A DNA stretch of 64,000 nucleotides from JBEIGE01 sp040382055 (GCA_040382055.1 JBEIGE010000004.1:76376-140375), one strand, 5' to 3'. Shown: positions 17,824 through 27,632, numbered from the stretch's first letter. Translations and numbers: made by a program. Notes: generated by a model from the letters alone, not told the origin.

Positions 17824-19092
17824 ATGTATGAGCAAATCACCCCCTCCTTGACCATAACTATCGTTTTTGCGTTCACGCTCCTGGCCGGCCTGTTCGTCAG
17901 GTTTTGGCTGATATCCCGACAAATTCGGCATGTATCGCTAAACCGGTCCCAGGTTCCGGCTGTTTTTGAGAACACGATTTCACTGAGTTCTCACCATAAG
18001 GCGGCCGACTACACCCTGGTAAAAACCCGGTTTTCTTTGATTGAAATGGCTTTTGGAGCCACCATCATTATTTGCTGGACTTTTTTGGGCGGCCTGAACA
18101 CCTTGAATCTGGCTTTGTCAGGCTGGTTGGGCGGTGGGATGATCCAAGAACTAATACTTGTTTCTTCATTTGTAGTTGTGGGCGGACTGGCCGAACTTCC
18201 ACTGGCCTTGTATCAAACCTTTGTGATTGAGCAGCGGTTTGGCTTCAACAAGATGACCATTAAATTATGGCTTTCGGACCTAGTTAAATCGACTTTGGTA
18301 GCAGTTGTTCTGGGTCTGCCCGTTGTAGCCCTTCTTTTATGGATCATGGGGGCAACCGGCGAATTCTGGTGGCTTTGGTCCTGGAGCTTCTGGATGGGGT
18401 TTAACCTCCTCCTGCTAGTTGTTTACCCAACTTTCATAGCCCCGATTTTTAATCAATTCAAGCCCCTTGAAGACGAAGCACTCAGGGAACGCGTGAACAA
18501 ACTGATGAACCGTTGCGGGTTCTCAAGTAAAGGGCTATTTGTGATGGATGGGAGCAAGCGCAGTGCCCATGCAAATGCATATTTCACTGGTTTTGGCTCC
18601 GCCAAGAGAGTTGTTTTTTATGACACTCTACTCAAACAGTTAACACCCGGGGAGGTTGATGCGGTTCTGGCGCACGAGCTGGGGCATTTCAAGCACAAAC
18701 ACATCATCAAACGGATCTTGAGCATGTTTGGCACGAGCTTTCTGGCATTTGCCCTGCTAGGCTGGCTTGCTGCACAAACATGGTTTTATTCAGGCTTGGG
18801 CGTGACCCCCAACCTCGGGATGCCCAATAACGCGCTGGCCTTACTGCTGTTTATGCTGACCGCTCCTGTATTTAGCTTTTTCATTACACCTGTAATGGCG
18901 TTGATTTCAAGGAATCATGAATTTGAAGCAGATGCCTATGCAGTTAATCAGACCTGCGGAAGTGACCTGTCAAGTGCTTTGCTCAAGCTGTACGAAGATA
19001 ATGCATCAACCCTCACTCCAGACCCCTTGTTTGCAAAGTTCTACTATTCCCATCCACCAGCCTCTGAACGACTTGTACGGATTTTGAATTGA
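17824..19092 (+). CDS. M48-family membrane metalloprotease, Ste24/CAAX protease 1-like
   Basis: A 422-residue integral membrane zinc protease. The HEXXH site is AHELGHFKHKH at about 280, and the third zinc ligand Glu is in ISRNHEFEADAYAV. Several hydrophobic segments surround the site (for example FLAFALLGWLAAQ). In bacteria without protein prenylation such enzymes are thought to act in membrane-protein quality control, as HtpX and BepA relatives do. It leads a plus-strand run with the pterin dehydratase and rsgA, an arrangement common in Burkholderiales. Confidence 0.93.
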   Translation: MYEQITPSLTITIVFAFTLLAGLFVRFWLISRQIRHVSLNRSQVPAVFENTISLSSHHKAADYTLVKTRFSLIEMAFGATIIICWTFLGGLNTLNLALSGWLGGGMIQELILVSSFVVVGGLAELPLALYQTFVIEQRFGFNKMTIKLWLSDLVKSTLVAVVLGLPVVALLLWIMGATGEFWWLWSWSFWMGFNLLLLVVYPTFIAPIFNQFKPLEDEALRERVNKLMNRCGFSSKGLFVMDGSKRSAHANAYFTGFGSAKRVVFYDTLLKQLTPGEVDAVLAHELGHFKHKHIIKRILSMFGTSFLAFALLGWLAAQTWFYSGLGVTPNLGMPNNALALLLFMLTAPVFSFFITPVMALISRNHEFEADAYAVNQTCGSDLSSALLKLYEDNASTLTPDPLFAKFYYSHPPASERLVRILN

Positions 19093-19116
19093 TACCAACC
19101 AGCCATCGGAGTTTCA

Positions 19117-19455
19117 ATGCTACCCATCAAAGACTGGTCTAAGACATTGCGTCGTTCGCTGACGCCAACACAAATCGTCGCAAGTCTGGCTAAGTTGGAA
19201 GGCTGGCGACTAACTGGCGATGGCACTGATATTGCCATCGTAAAAGAATTCACCTTCGCCAATTACTTCCACACCATGGCTTTTGTGAATGGCGTCGCGT
19301 TGATCGCGCATACGCAAGACCATCATCCAGCACTGGAGGTTCTCTTCAACCGTTGTCTTGTTAAATTCAATACACACGACGTACAAGGACTATCCGCTAA
19401 CGACTTTGAATGTGCAGCACTAGTTGATGCTCTGCTCAAAAGGGCTGACATTTGA
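19117..19455 (+). CDS. 4a-hydroxytetrahydrobiopterin dehydratase (pterin carbinolamine dehydratase)
   Basis: A 112-residue single-domain enzyme that dehydrates 4a-hydroxytetrahydrobiopterin after phenylalanine hydroxylation or acts in a related cofactor repair role. The active-site pattern is visible in QDHHPALEVLFNRCLVKFNTHD. No phenylalanine hydroxylase gene is nearby. Its TGA overlaps the TTG start of rsgA. Confidence 0.93.
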   Translation: MLPIKDWSKTLRRSLTPTQIVASLAKLEGWRLTGDGTDIAIVKEFTFANYFHTMAFVNGVALIAHTQDHHPALEVLFNRCLVKFNTHDVQGLSANDFECAALVDALLKRADI

Positions 19456-20408
19456 CTGCTAAGGATGCCCTACCTTCAGGACTCGTTATTGCCAACTACG
19501 GTCGCCATCTTCTGGTTGAGACAACTGAGGGGAAGCGGCTGATCTGCCACTCTCGGGGTAAAAAAAATACTGCGGTGGTGGGTGATCGCGTGTTGTGGCA
19601 AGCAACCCAGGATGAGGGGACGATTGAAAAAGTACAGCCCCGTCGAAATTTGTTTTTCCGGCAGGATGAGATTCGGACCAAGTCATTCGCAGCCAACCTT
19701 GATCAAGTACTCATTCTGATTGCAGCAGAGCCAGAGTTCTCTGAAAGCCAGCTCTCACGCGCGCTGATCGCGGCAGAGGCTGAAGGAATCAAGCCCATCA
19801 TCGCACTTAATAAAAGCGATCTGAAAGCTCCATTTCAGTATGCGTTAGGCAAACTGGAGGCCTACCGGAAAATGGGGTACGAAGTCTTGCCCATGGCTCT
19901 CAATCCCAGGCTGGCAGCAGATGTTCGTGCTGCTGCAGCACCAGGTTCCAACACGGTTCTGGCTGGGCTTATGGCGCTGTTATCGAAAAAAACAACTTTG
20001 GTACTGGGCCCTTCTGGATCTGGAAAAAGTACTTTGATTAACCTCTTGGTTCCAGAGGCCCATGCATTGACGGGCGAAATATCCACAGCATTGAACTCCG
20101 GCAAGCACACAACAACCAGCACAACCTGGTACTGGGTCGAAAGGGATACAAGCACAGCTCTAATTGACTCTCCAGGATTTCAGGAGTTTGGCTTGCAACA
20201 TATTGATTCAATGCACCTGGCAGAACTCATGCCAGACTTAAAACCCTGGATCAAAAACTGCAAGTTCTACAATTGCAGCCATCTTCATGAACCTGGCTGC
20301 GGTTTGATAGCAGAGCTCAACTCAAGCTCAAGTAACCATGAAATATCAGCTAATCGCTACAATATATATTGCGATTTGTTTGCTGAGTTATCTGTCAGTA
20401 GGCGCTGA
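19452..20408 (+). CDS. rsgA: Small ribosomal subunit biogenesis GTPase RsgA
   Basis: Circularly permuted GTPase that checks late 30S assembly. Order of elements: an OB fold, G4 NKSDL at about 120, then G1 GPSGSGKSTLIN and G3 DSPGFQEFG, and a zinc site formed by Cys and His in CKFYNCSHLHEPGCGL. The start is a TTG overlapping the dehydratase stop (TTGA). The 318 residues fit the family. The gene converges on the membrane protein gene 5 bases away. Confidence 0.95.
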   Translation: MTAKDALPSGLVIANYGRHLLVETTEGKRLICHSRGKKNTAVVGDRVLWQATQDEGTIEKVQPRRNLFFRQDEIRTKSFAANLDQVLILIAAEPEFSESQLSRALIAAEAEGIKPIIALNKSDLKAPFQYALGKLEAYRKMGYEVLPMALNPRLAADVRAAAAPGSNTVLAGLMALLSKKTTLVLGPSGSGKSTLINLLVPEAHALTGEISTALNSGKHTTTSTTWYWVERDTSTALIDSPGFQEFGLQHIDSMHLAELMPDLKPWIKNCKFYNCSHLHEPGCGLIAELNSSSSNHEISANRYNIYCDLFAELSVSRR

Positions 20409-20413
20409 GTGTT

Positions 20414-21361
20414 TCAACCCAGCAACCTTGCGAAGGTTAACAAAGCTAGCAGAACCATCCACATCACCACTGATCGCCATACAAGACCAACTATGGTTGT
20501 CAAATGAGAGATTTGAGGCTCTTGGCTGATGGCGGGTGTATCACCTTCTGACGATTTGCTTTCCAAGACAGGTTCGCCTAAGTTAATACCCACCGCTCCG
20601 GAAGTTGCAGCAAGAATAAGGCCGTCGTTATCTTCCAGGCCCCTGGATTGAAAGTTTCTCCAACGATCTATCGCTTCTTCGAAACTACCTACAACGGCGA
20701 AACCCAAGGCCGTCAAGCGAGCTGGTAACCAATCAATGATTCGCCATAACGTCTTTGCTAAATTTTGAGAAGCCTCACTGACGACATGACCATTAATCGG
20801 ACTGGAATTCTTCCAATAACGAGCAACATAATCGCTTAGTCGGTAAACAATGGCCCCGGCAGGCCCCATGCCTATGGCGGCAAAAACTGAAAAGCAAACC
20901 AACACACCAAACACATGTCGGTGTGCTGAAAGAATGGAAAATTCGATAACGTGCCGGATGATCTCTCGCCTGGGTATGTCATTGGCATCAATTTGCTGCC
21001 AAATTGCAAGCAGCCTTCTTGACTCTTCTTCATCTCCTGCTACCAGTGCTATTCGGATTTGCGTGAAGTGGGAACTGAATTGCCGGAACCCCAAAGTCAG
21101 GTAAAGAATTGCAACGCTCCAGATAACAGCAAATAGCCATCCCAGATACACCATTACTACCCAATGAATACCTGAAGCTATGAGGGCGGGTAGCACAACA
21201 GCTCCCGACCAGACCAGCCAGGCATGATGCGGTCGGCCGGTATCAAAATTTCGAGTCACCCAGCTTACCCAGACTCGAAGATTTGCATGGACAAAGTTGT
21301 CCCTCGAGAGTGGCCTAGCTTGCTCTAGAAGAAAAGCCAGAAGAATGGCGAAAAAACTCAT
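20414..21361 (-). CDS. CobD/CbiB-family membrane protein (AmpE-like)
   Basis: A 315-residue protein with about four to five hydrophobic segments. It begins MSFFAILLAFLLEQARPLSR, a start typical of the CobD/CbiB-like or AmpE-like proteins found in betaproteobacteria. No cobalamin synthesis gene is near, so a role as adenosylcobinamide-phosphate synthase is doubtful. It may be an inner-membrane regulatory protein. A short acidic linker (SKSSEGDTPAISQ) precedes the last membrane helix. Confidence 0.75.
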   Translation of the reverse strand: MSFFAILLAFLLEQARPLSRDNFVHANLRVWVSWVTRNFDTGRPHHAWLVWSGAVVLPALIASGIHWVVMVYLGWLFAVIWSVAILYLTLGFRQFSSHFTQIRIALVAGDEEESRRLLAIWQQIDANDIPRREIIRHVIEFSILSAHRHVFGVLVCFSVFAAIGMGPAGAIVYRLSDYVARYWKNSSPINGHVVSEASQNLAKTLWRIIDWLPARLTALGFAVVGSFEEAIDRWRNFQSRGLEDNDGLILAATSGAVGINLGEPVLESKSSEGDTPAISQEPQISHLTTIVGLVWRSVVMWMVLLALLTFARLLG

Positions 21362-21415
21362 GCCGTCATCATAGCGGCGAGGATCGAAAAAATATGGATC
21401 GACTTCAAGAAGACA

Positions 21416-22117
21416 TCAAGCCGAAAGAAAACGATAAAAATTTCGCAAGATTCCGGCCGTTGCACCCCAAATAAAATGCTCATCTTTCAACCCTTGGTAG
21501 GGCATTGAAAACCAGCTTCGCATGACACCTTCGCTGCAAAGGCTATGTCGGCGATGGTTGGACGGATCCATGAGAAAGGCCAGTGGGACTTCAAAAACAG
21601 ACTCAACCTCATCAGAATTAGGGACAAGCTCAAAACCAGGCTGTATTAACGCCACAACGGGAGTGATCATGAAAGCACTGCCAGTCGTGTAGATGGGCAA
21701 AGCACCCAAAACCTGGAATAAAAAGTCATCCAATCCAACCTCTTCCCGTGTCTCCCGCAAGGCGGTCACAAACGGGCTGCAATCTGATGCCTCTGACTTA
21801 CCGCCAGGGAATGAAATTTGCCCTGAGTGATTGCTCAGCTTATGGGAGCGTTGTGTCAACAGAACTGTGGGCTCGGTATGCGAAACGATTGGAATCAAGA
21901 CCGAAGCAGCGACGGTAGGCCTTTGTGTAAATCGCGGCTCAATTCTCAATTCGGGTTCCCAGGCGGGTGGCGATTTGAATCGCCGACAAAGTGCTTCAGG
22001 CTGAAGCTCCGAGGCGGGTATGGATTGAAGATGGCTGTCAACACTGAGCACCGGAACACGACGGGGATCAAAATTTGGCAATTTTGACAACGGTTTGAAG
22101 TTCTCAGTTGCAGACAC
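21416..22117 (-). CDS. Nudix hydrolase, CoA pyrophosphatase type (NudL-like)
   Basis: Probably hydrolyses CoA and derivatives to phosphopantetheine and 3',5'-ADP. The Nudix box lies in GGKSEAS...ALRETREEVGLD (about residues 105-127), preceded by the LTQRSHKLSNHSGQISFPGG phrase seen in the CoA-type subgroup. The protein is 233 residues. It lies downstream of the rplS terminator in the same direction. Confidence 0.9.
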   Translation of the reverse strand: MSATENFKPLSKLPNFDPRRVPVLSVDSHLQSIPASELQPEALCRRFKSPPAWEPELRIEPRFTQRPTVAASVLIPIVSHTEPTVLLTQRSHKLSNHSGQISFPGGKSEASDCSPFVTALRETREEVGLDDFLFQVLGALPIYTTGSAFMITPVVALIQPGFELVPNSDEVESVFEVPLAFLMDPSNHRRHSLCSEGVMRSWFSMPYQGLKDEHFIWGATAGILRNFYRFLSA

Positions 22118-22146
22118 TTAATTTAGGACCCTAAAATGAGCAGGCC

Positions 22147-22183
22147 AAATAAAAAGCCGCCCAAGCTTTCGCCTGGGTCGGCT
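22147..22183 (-). terminator. Rho-independent terminator of the rpsP-rimM-trmD-rplS operon
   Basis: On the minus strand AGCCG-A-CCCAGGC, loop GAAA, then GCTTGGG-CGGCT forms a stem with one bulged base, followed by TTTTATTT. It begins 15 bases after the rplS stop. Confidence 0.9.
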
Positions 22184-22197
22184 CTTAGAGCAATTGA

Positions 22198-22569
22198 TCA
22201 AGCAGCAAGTTTTTTAGCTGGCAGCTTTTCCTTGATACGGGCAGATTTACCGCTGCGGTCACGCAAGTAATAAAGCTTGGCACGCCGCACATCACCACGC
22301 CGCTTGACTTCAATGCTGGCAATCAATGGACTATAGGTCTGGAACGTACGCTCTACCCCTTCGCCGCTGGAGATTTTGCGAACGATGAAGCCGCTGTTGA
22401 GGCCACGGTTACGCTTGGCAATCACAACACCCTCATAGGCTTGGATACGCTTTCGGGTTCCCTCGACAACGTTCACATTCACAATAACTGTGTCGCCTGG
22501 TGAGAATTCGGGGATTTTTTTTCCGAGACGAGCAATTTCTTCCTGCTCAAGAGTTTCTATCAAGTTCAT
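22198..22569 (-). CDS. rplS: 50S ribosomal protein L19
   Basis: 123 residues from the ATG at 22569 (MNLIETLEQEEIARLGKKIP), the conserved N-terminus; an upstream in-frame start at 22602 is not used. Typical L19 phrases include FSPGDTVIVNVNVVEGTRKR and VERTFQTYSP. It sits at the 30S-50S interface. It is the last gene of the operon, 102 bases after trmD. Confidence 0.97.
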   Translation of the reverse strand: MNLIETLEQEEIARLGKKIPEFSPGDTVIVNVNVVEGTRKRIQAYEGVVIAKRNRGLNSGFIVRKISSGEGVERTFQTYSPLIASIEVKRRGDVRRAKLYYLRDRSGKSARIKEKLPAKKLAA

Positions 22570-22671
22570 GGTTACCTCAAGTGATCTTGTACGCACCACC
22601 ATCAGAATGACAGTAAATGATTACACAGCAGTAATACGGCCGTACAGAGGATCTAAAAGGTGGATATTGTA

Positions 22672-23445
22672 TCAAATCTTGGTCTGACCGCATTTATCAG
22701 GCGCAATCCGGTTTAAAAAGGCTTCGTCAAGCGCGCTGATTTGACCGCCAGCACGAGCGATCGCAACAAGTTCGGGACGATTGCGGACTGTCAACAGAAG
22801 ACGTTGTTCCTGTCGCCAGCGATCAATCTGCTCGTGGTTTCCAGACAGGAGGACATCCGGTACCTGCATGCCACGCCAGTCCTGGGGTCGTGTGTAACTC
22901 GGACAATCAAGCAAGCCATCAATAACCGAGCTGAAGCTGTCAAACTCATAACTCTCCTGATCGTTCAAAACTCCAGGCTGAATTCTGGCTATGGCATCCA
23001 GAAAAGCCATCGCCGGAATCTCTCCACCTGAAAGCACAAAGTCTCCCAAACTGATTTGCGTGTCCACATACTTGTCGATGAATCGTTGATCAAGCCCTTC
23101 GTAGCGACCGCAGAGCAAGATGGCACCATTAGTTTGAGACCATTCGGTAACGCAAACTTGGTTAATTTGCTTTCCAATGGGTGAGAAAAGGATCACTTGA
23201 GGGCTATCTGCCCTGCTAGAACGAACAAACTCTACGCAACGCGAAAGAGGCTCTGCCATCATGACCATACCAGGACCCCCGCCATACGAGCGGTCATCAA
23301 TTCGACGGTAGTTACCCTCAGCGAAATCACGTGGGTTGATCAAGTGAACTTCTACCAAGCCGGATTCAAACGCTTTTCGATTGATACCAGTCGTTAGAAA
23401 TGACGAAAAAAGTTCGGGGAAAAGAGTTATTACATCAAAACGCAT
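22672..23445 (-). CDS. trmD: tRNA (guanine-N1)-methyltransferase
   Basis: Methylates G37 of tRNAs next to the anticodon, using SAM bound in a trefoil knot. The 257 residues begin MRFDVITLFPELF, the usual TrmD start; GAAGA stands nine bases upstream. Key segments are YGGGPGMVMMAEPL, GRYEGLDQRFID and LSGGEIPAMAFLDAIARIQPG. It follows rimM by about a dozen bases. Confidence 0.97.
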   Translation of the reverse strand: MRFDVITLFPELFSSFLTTGINRKAFESGLVEVHLINPRDFAEGNYRRIDDRSYGGGPGMVMMAEPLSRCVEFVRSSRADSPQVILFSPIGKQINQVCVTEWSQTNGAILLCGRYEGLDQRFIDKYVDTQISLGDFVLSGGEIPAMAFLDAIARIQPGVLNDQESYEFDSFSSVIDGLLDCPSYTRPQDWRGMQVPDVLLSGNHEQIDRWRQEQRLLLTVRNRPELVAIARAGGQISALDEAFLNRIAPDKCGQTKI

Positions 23446-23457
23446 CGCAAGCAATCT

Positions 23458-24021
23458 TCAGTAATCAGGTTGCCAGTCCACGCGAATCTGCCTATCGCTC
23501 ATATCAACAGAGTCAATAAATACGGCGACAAAAGGGACCATGCGCTCAACCATTTTGCCCTGCTCTTCATGATGAATTACCAGAACTGTTTGAGGCCCAG
23601 TGGAGAGCAGCTCATGTACTCGCCCTAGCTCTATCCCCTCGCGGTTGACAACGGACATGCCTATGAGGTCAACCCAGTAATACTCGTCTTTATCTGGCGT
23701 TGGGAAACTAGCGCGTGAGATAAAAATCCTCGCACCCTTGAGTGCTTCTGCCTCGTCACGGTCGGTTATCGCTAGCGAACTCGCAACAACCGTTCCGCCA
23801 TGTTCTTTGGCCGCTTGAATGGCCAGTTTGATTGGGCCATCAAAGGATTTGGGACCCCTTTCTGCAGGCAACAGAAACCAACGCTTGGATGAAAAAAGCG
23901 CCTCGGGAGTGGCGCTGTAGGGTAGTACCTTGAACCAGCCCTTGACGCCCCATGCGTCAAGAATTCGCCCGATCTCAATAGCATCAGCCGGAAGTTCGGC
24001 AGGCTCGAGACTGAGCATCAT
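23458..24021 (-). CDS. rimM: 16S rRNA processing protein RimM
   Basis: Assists 30S head maturation and binds S19. 187 residues: an N-terminal barrel (IEIGRILDAWGVKGWFKVLP) and a C-terminal PRC barrel (YYWVDLIGMSVVNREGIELG). Two adjacent ATG codons at 24021 and 24018 are both possible starts. It lies between rpsP and trmD as in most bacteria. Confidence 0.96.
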   Translation of the reverse strand: MMLSLEPAELPADAIEIGRILDAWGVKGWFKVLPYSATPEALFSSKRWFLLPAERGPKSFDGPIKLAIQAAKEHGGTVVASSLAITDRDEAEALKGARIFISRASFPTPDKDEYYWVDLIGMSVVNREGIELGRVHELLSTGPQTVLVIHHEEQGKMVERMVPFVAVFIDSVDMSDRQIRVDWQPDY

Positions 24022-24031
24022 GGCTCAACCA

Positions 24032-24283
24032 TCAGGCTGCTTTTTTTTCAGCCTGACTAATGAGGCGCTCCACTGTAGGAGAAGCCTGTGCGCCCACGCC
24101 CTGCCAATAGGTCAGACGGTCATGTGCTATGCGGATAGATTCTTCGTTTGATTTTGCAATCGGGTTATAAAAACCAATACGCTCGATGAATCGGCCATCA
24201 CGACGGTTGCGTTTGTCAGAGACTACGATGTTGAAAAAAGGGCGCGACTTGGCACCGCCACGAGAAAGTCGAATAACGACCAT
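24032..24283 (-). CDS. rpsP: 30S ribosomal protein S16
   Basis: 83 residues starting MVVIRLSRGGAKSRPFFNIV, with the conserved RFIERIGFYNPI. It is the first gene of the rpsP-rimM-trmD-rplS operon and has an AAAGGA ribosome-binding site. The 182-base divergent gap upstream should hold the promoter. Confidence 0.97.
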   Translation of the reverse strand: MVVIRLSRGGAKSRPFFNIVVSDKRNRRDGRFIERIGFYNPIAKSNEESIRIAHDRLTYWQGVGAQASPTVERLISQAEKKAA

Positions 24284-24465
24284 AGTTAATCCTTTGGAGG
24301 CTGAACTGCATCAGCCGGTAATCGAAATTATTTAATGTTGAGACACGCTGCTGGACCACCCGGTCAGCAACACATTAAACAGAGCATTATTATAACGCCG
24401 CTAAATCACTGAGGCTTTATCGACCAGGGTGGTCAGTAATTTGACTTGAGCATGACAATCAATCC

Positions 24466-24915
24466 ATGACAAAGAATAAAACTCTAGCTGCATGGCTATC
24501 TTTTCTTGGCGGACCTTTAGGTTTGCATCGTTTTTATCTATTCGGCCTGGGCGATCTTTTGGGCTGGCTGTTGCCGATACCAACCGCACTTGGGTTCTAT
24601 GGGCTTCAGAGGGTTCAAGCTTTTGGGCTCGACGATCAATGGAGCTGGGTTCTGATACCCCTGCTGGGGTTCACAGTTGCCGGTTGCGCACTTAGCGCGA
24701 TCGTGACAGGCCTGACGGCTGAAGATGTCTGGAATGAGAAATTCAATCCAAAGCAGAAGCAGGCAAATAGCTCTGGCAAAACCCAATGGCTGACCATCGC
24801 AGCCATTGTTTGTTCTCTTCTCATTGGAACCTCAGTGCTGCTAGCCAGCATCGCTTTCAGTTTTCAGCGCTACTTTGAATATCAGGTTGAAGAGTCCAGG
24901 AAGATCAGTCAGTAG
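24466..24915 (+). CDS. TM2-domain-like small membrane protein
   Basis: 149 residues. The N-terminal part AAWLSFLGGPLGLHRFYLFG resembles the TM2 domain, in which a short hydrophobic turn is followed by a Gly-rich His-Arg-Phe-Tyr motif. Two more hydrophobic segments follow (VLIPLLGFTVAGCALSAIV and LTIAAIVCSLLIGTSVLLAS). Function unknown. It is transcribed alone and converges on acnB. Confidence 0.8.
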   Translation: MTKNKTLAAWLSFLGGPLGLHRFYLFGLGDLLGWLLPIPTALGFYGLQRVQAFGLDDQWSWVLIPLLGFTVAGCALSAIVTGLTAEDVWNEKFNPKQKQANSSGKTQWLTIAAIVCSLLIGTSVLLASIAFSFQRYFEYQVEESRKISQ

Positions 24916-24940
24916 TTGCAGTGAGCTTGTGAATCCACAA

Positions 24941-24998
24941 TGACTTCCGAGGCCTCTTTCAGAAAAAGGTTCCTGGTACCCCAGAGACCTCTAAGTCA
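24941..24998. other. Stem-loop between convergent TM2 gene and acnB
   Basis: TGACTTCCGAGGCCTCT (24941-24957) pairs with AGAGACCTCTAAGTCA (24983-24998) with a few mismatches, around a 25-base loop. There is no clean T-run on either side. It may slow or end transcription between the two converging genes. Confidence 0.45.
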
Positions 24999-25026
24999 TC
25001 CGCAAGCTGGAATAATTGAAACAGAA

Positions 25027-27612
25027 TCAAGTAGAGATGGAATCCGCGAGTTCTTTGAATTCGGGAATTCGGTCAAAGTTCAGGTACTTGTATACCTGCT
25101 CTCCATTGGATGACAGAACACCCATATCAGACAGATACTCCGACTTGCTTGGAATCCTGCCGAGCTTGGAAGCTATCGCTGAAAGCTCAGCTGAGCCCAA
25201 ATACACATTGGTGTTTTTACCAAGGCGATTGGGGAAGTTACGCGTGCTGGTAGACATCACGGTTGCGCCTTCCTTGACCTGAGCCTGATTACCCATACAT
25301 AAACTACAACCCGGCATTTCCATACGTGCGCCTGCTGCTCCAAACACACCGTAGTGGCCCTCTTCAGAGAGTTGGTTGGCATCCATCTTGGTTGGCGGGG
25401 CCATCCAAAGCTTGACTGGGATATCCCGCTTTCCTTCAAGCAGCTTGGATGCGGCTCGGAAATGACCGATGTTCGTCATACATGAGCCGATAAAAACCTC
25501 ATCAATCTTTGCACCCGCAACATCCGAGAGGGTTTTAGCATCGTCAGGATCATTCGGGCAGCACACAATCGGCTCAGTGATCTCATCCATGTTGATTTCA
25601 AGAACGGCTGCATATTCTGCATCGGCGTCGGGCGCCAGCAACTCGGGATTGGCCAGCCATGCCTCCATGGCTTTGATGCGCCGGGTGATAGTGCGTACAT
25701 CAGAGTAACCATTGGCGATCATATTTTTGAGTAACACAATGTTGGAAGTGATGTACTCGACAATTGGCTCCTTGTTGAGCCGAACTGTGCAACCAGCTGC
25801 CGAACGCTCAGCAGAAGCATCAGATAACTCAAAGGCCTGCTCAACCTTCAGATCGGGCAAGCCTTCGATCTCAAGGATACGACCGGAAAACTCGTTGATC
25901 TTGCCTTTTTTGGCAACCGTCAGCAGCCCAGCCTTGATGGCATACAAAGGGATCGCGTGCACCAAATCGCGCAAAGTCACGCCAGGCTGCATTTTCCCTT
26001 TGAACCGCACCAACACAGATTCGGGCATGTCCAAGGGCATCACGCCTGTTGCTGCTGCAAAAGCCACCAGGCCGGAGCCGGCCGGAAAACTGATGCCAAT
26101 CGGAAACCGCGTGTGACTATCTCCACCAGTACCCACAGTATCAGGCAACAGCATTCTGTTAAGCCAGCTATGAATGATTCCATCACCCGGCCGCAGGGAA
26201 ATGCCGCCGCGATCGCGCATGAAATCTGGCAACTCGTGATGCATCTTGACGTCGACCGGCTTTGGATAGGCCGCCGTGTGGCAGAAAGACTGCATGACAA
26301 GATCCGAGCTAAAGCCCAGGCAGGCCAAATCTTTTAATTCATCACGGGTCATGGTGCCAGTCGTATCCTGGCTACCAACACTGGTCATTTTGGGTTCACA
26401 GTAGGTTCCCGGGCGAATGCCCTTTCCTGAGGGCATCCCACAGGCTCGTCCGACCATTTTTTGCGCCAACGTGTAACCTTTACCCGTGTCAGCAGGGTTA
26501 TGGGGAAGGCGAAACAATGTGGATACAGGAAGGCCCAAAGCCTCACGGGCTTTGCTTGTCAAGCCACGTCCAATGATCAGCGGAATGCGACCACCAGCCC
26601 TGACTTCGTCAAACAAGACATCACTTCTGACCTGAAATTCTGCAATGACCTTGCCGTCTTTCAGAGCCTTGCCCTCATAAGGGCGCAGTTCAACAACGTC
26701 ACCCATATTCATTTGGCTCACATCGAGCTCAATGGGCAACGCGCCTGCATCTTCCATCGTGTTGTAGAAGATAGGCGCAATTTTGCTGCCTAAACAAACA
26801 CCGCCAAATTTCTTATTAGGAATAAAGGGTATATCTTCACCGGTAAACCACAAGACAGAATTGGTCGCAGATTTTCTGGAAGACCCTGTGCCGACAACGT
26901 CGCCCACATAAGCGACTAGATTGCCTTTGGCTCGCAAATCTTCTATGAACTTGATGGGGCCGCGCTTTCCATCTTCCTCAGGCGTAATGCCGTCACGTTT
27001 GTTTTTCAACATCGCCAAGGCATGCAAGGGAATATCAGGTCGGCTCCAGGCATCCGGAGCGGGAGAGAGATCGTCCGTGTTTGTCTCGCCCGTGACCTTG
27101 AATACCGTCAACTGAATACTTTGAGGAACCTCAGGCCGGCTGGTAAACCATTCAGCATCTGCCCAGCTCTGGATAACAGCTTTGGCATACGGGTTTCCCT
27201 TTTGAGATTTTTCCTGCACATCATGGAACTGATCAAACATCAACAAAGTCTTTTTCAAACCCTCTGCAGCGACTGACGCTACTGCAGGGTTATCTAACAA
27301 GTCGATCAGCGGCGTCAGGTTGTAGCCCCCCAACATGGTGCCCAACAATTCTGTGGCTTTTTGGGGGCTTATGAGAGAACATATTTCACTGCCATGCGCA
27401 ACTGCTGCAAGATAACTGGCCTTGGCCTTTGCTGCATCGTCTACACCGGCCGGAACCCGATGGGTAATAAGATGTATCAGGGTTGACTCTTCTCCCTTTG
27501 GGGGGCTTTTGAGTAATTCAATCAGCTCCCCGGTCTGTTTTGCAGACAGAGGAAGAGGTGGAATCCCTAAGGCTTTACGCTCATCGGAATGAGCCTGGTA
27601 GGCTTGCAACAT
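25027..27612 (-). CDS. acnB: Aconitate hydratase B
   Basis: Isomerises citrate to isocitrate in the TCA cycle; AcnB also binds RNA when its cluster is lost in other bacteria. 861 residues, standard for AcnB. The N-terminus LQAYQAHSDERKALGIPPLP is the HEAT-like domain typical of AcnB, followed by the swivelling domain and then the cluster domain. Cluster cysteines are in IGSCMTNIGHF and PGCSLCMGNQ near the C-terminus. It begins 20 bases after the mdh stop, so mdh-acnB is probably one transcript. Confidence 0.98.
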   Translation of the reverse strand: MLQAYQAHSDERKALGIPPLPLSAKQTGELIELLKSPPKGEESTLIHLITHRVPAGVDDAAKAKASYLAAVAHGSEICSLISPQKATELLGTMLGGYNLTPLIDLLDNPAVASVAAEGLKKTLLMFDQFHDVQEKSQKGNPYAKAVIQSWADAEWFTSRPEVPQSIQLTVFKVTGETNTDDLSPAPDAWSRPDIPLHALAMLKNKRDGITPEEDGKRGPIKFIEDLRAKGNLVAYVGDVVGTGSSRKSATNSVLWFTGEDIPFIPNKKFGGVCLGSKIAPIFYNTMEDAGALPIELDVSQMNMGDVVELRPYEGKALKDGKVIAEFQVRSDVLFDEVRAGGRIPLIIGRGLTSKAREALGLPVSTLFRLPHNPADTGKGYTLAQKMVGRACGMPSGKGIRPGTYCEPKMTSVGSQDTTGTMTRDELKDLACLGFSSDLVMQSFCHTAAYPKPVDVKMHHELPDFMRDRGGISLRPGDGIIHSWLNRMLLPDTVGTGGDSHTRFPIGISFPAGSGLVAFAAATGVMPLDMPESVLVRFKGKMQPGVTLRDLVHAIPLYAIKAGLLTVAKKGKINEFSGRILEIEGLPDLKVEQAFELSDASAERSAAGCTVRLNKEPIVEYITSNIVLLKNMIANGYSDVRTITRRIKAMEAWLANPELLAPDADAEYAAVLEINMDEITEPIVCCPNDPDDAKTLSDVAGAKIDEVFIGSCMTNIGHFRAASKLLEGKRDIPVKLWMAPPTKMDANQLSEEGHYGVFGAAGARMEMPGCSLCMGNQAQVKEGATVMSTSTRNFPNRLGKNTNVYLGSAELSAIASKLGRIPSKSEYLSDMGVLSSNGEQVYKYLNFDRIPEFKELADSIST

Positions 27613-27632
27613 AACTGTATCCTTTCAATCGA

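Noticed and set aside
20414..21361. Assignment as a cobalamin synthesis CobD enzyme
   Set aside because: No other cobalamin genes are near and the family similarity is only general; only a family-level call is justified.
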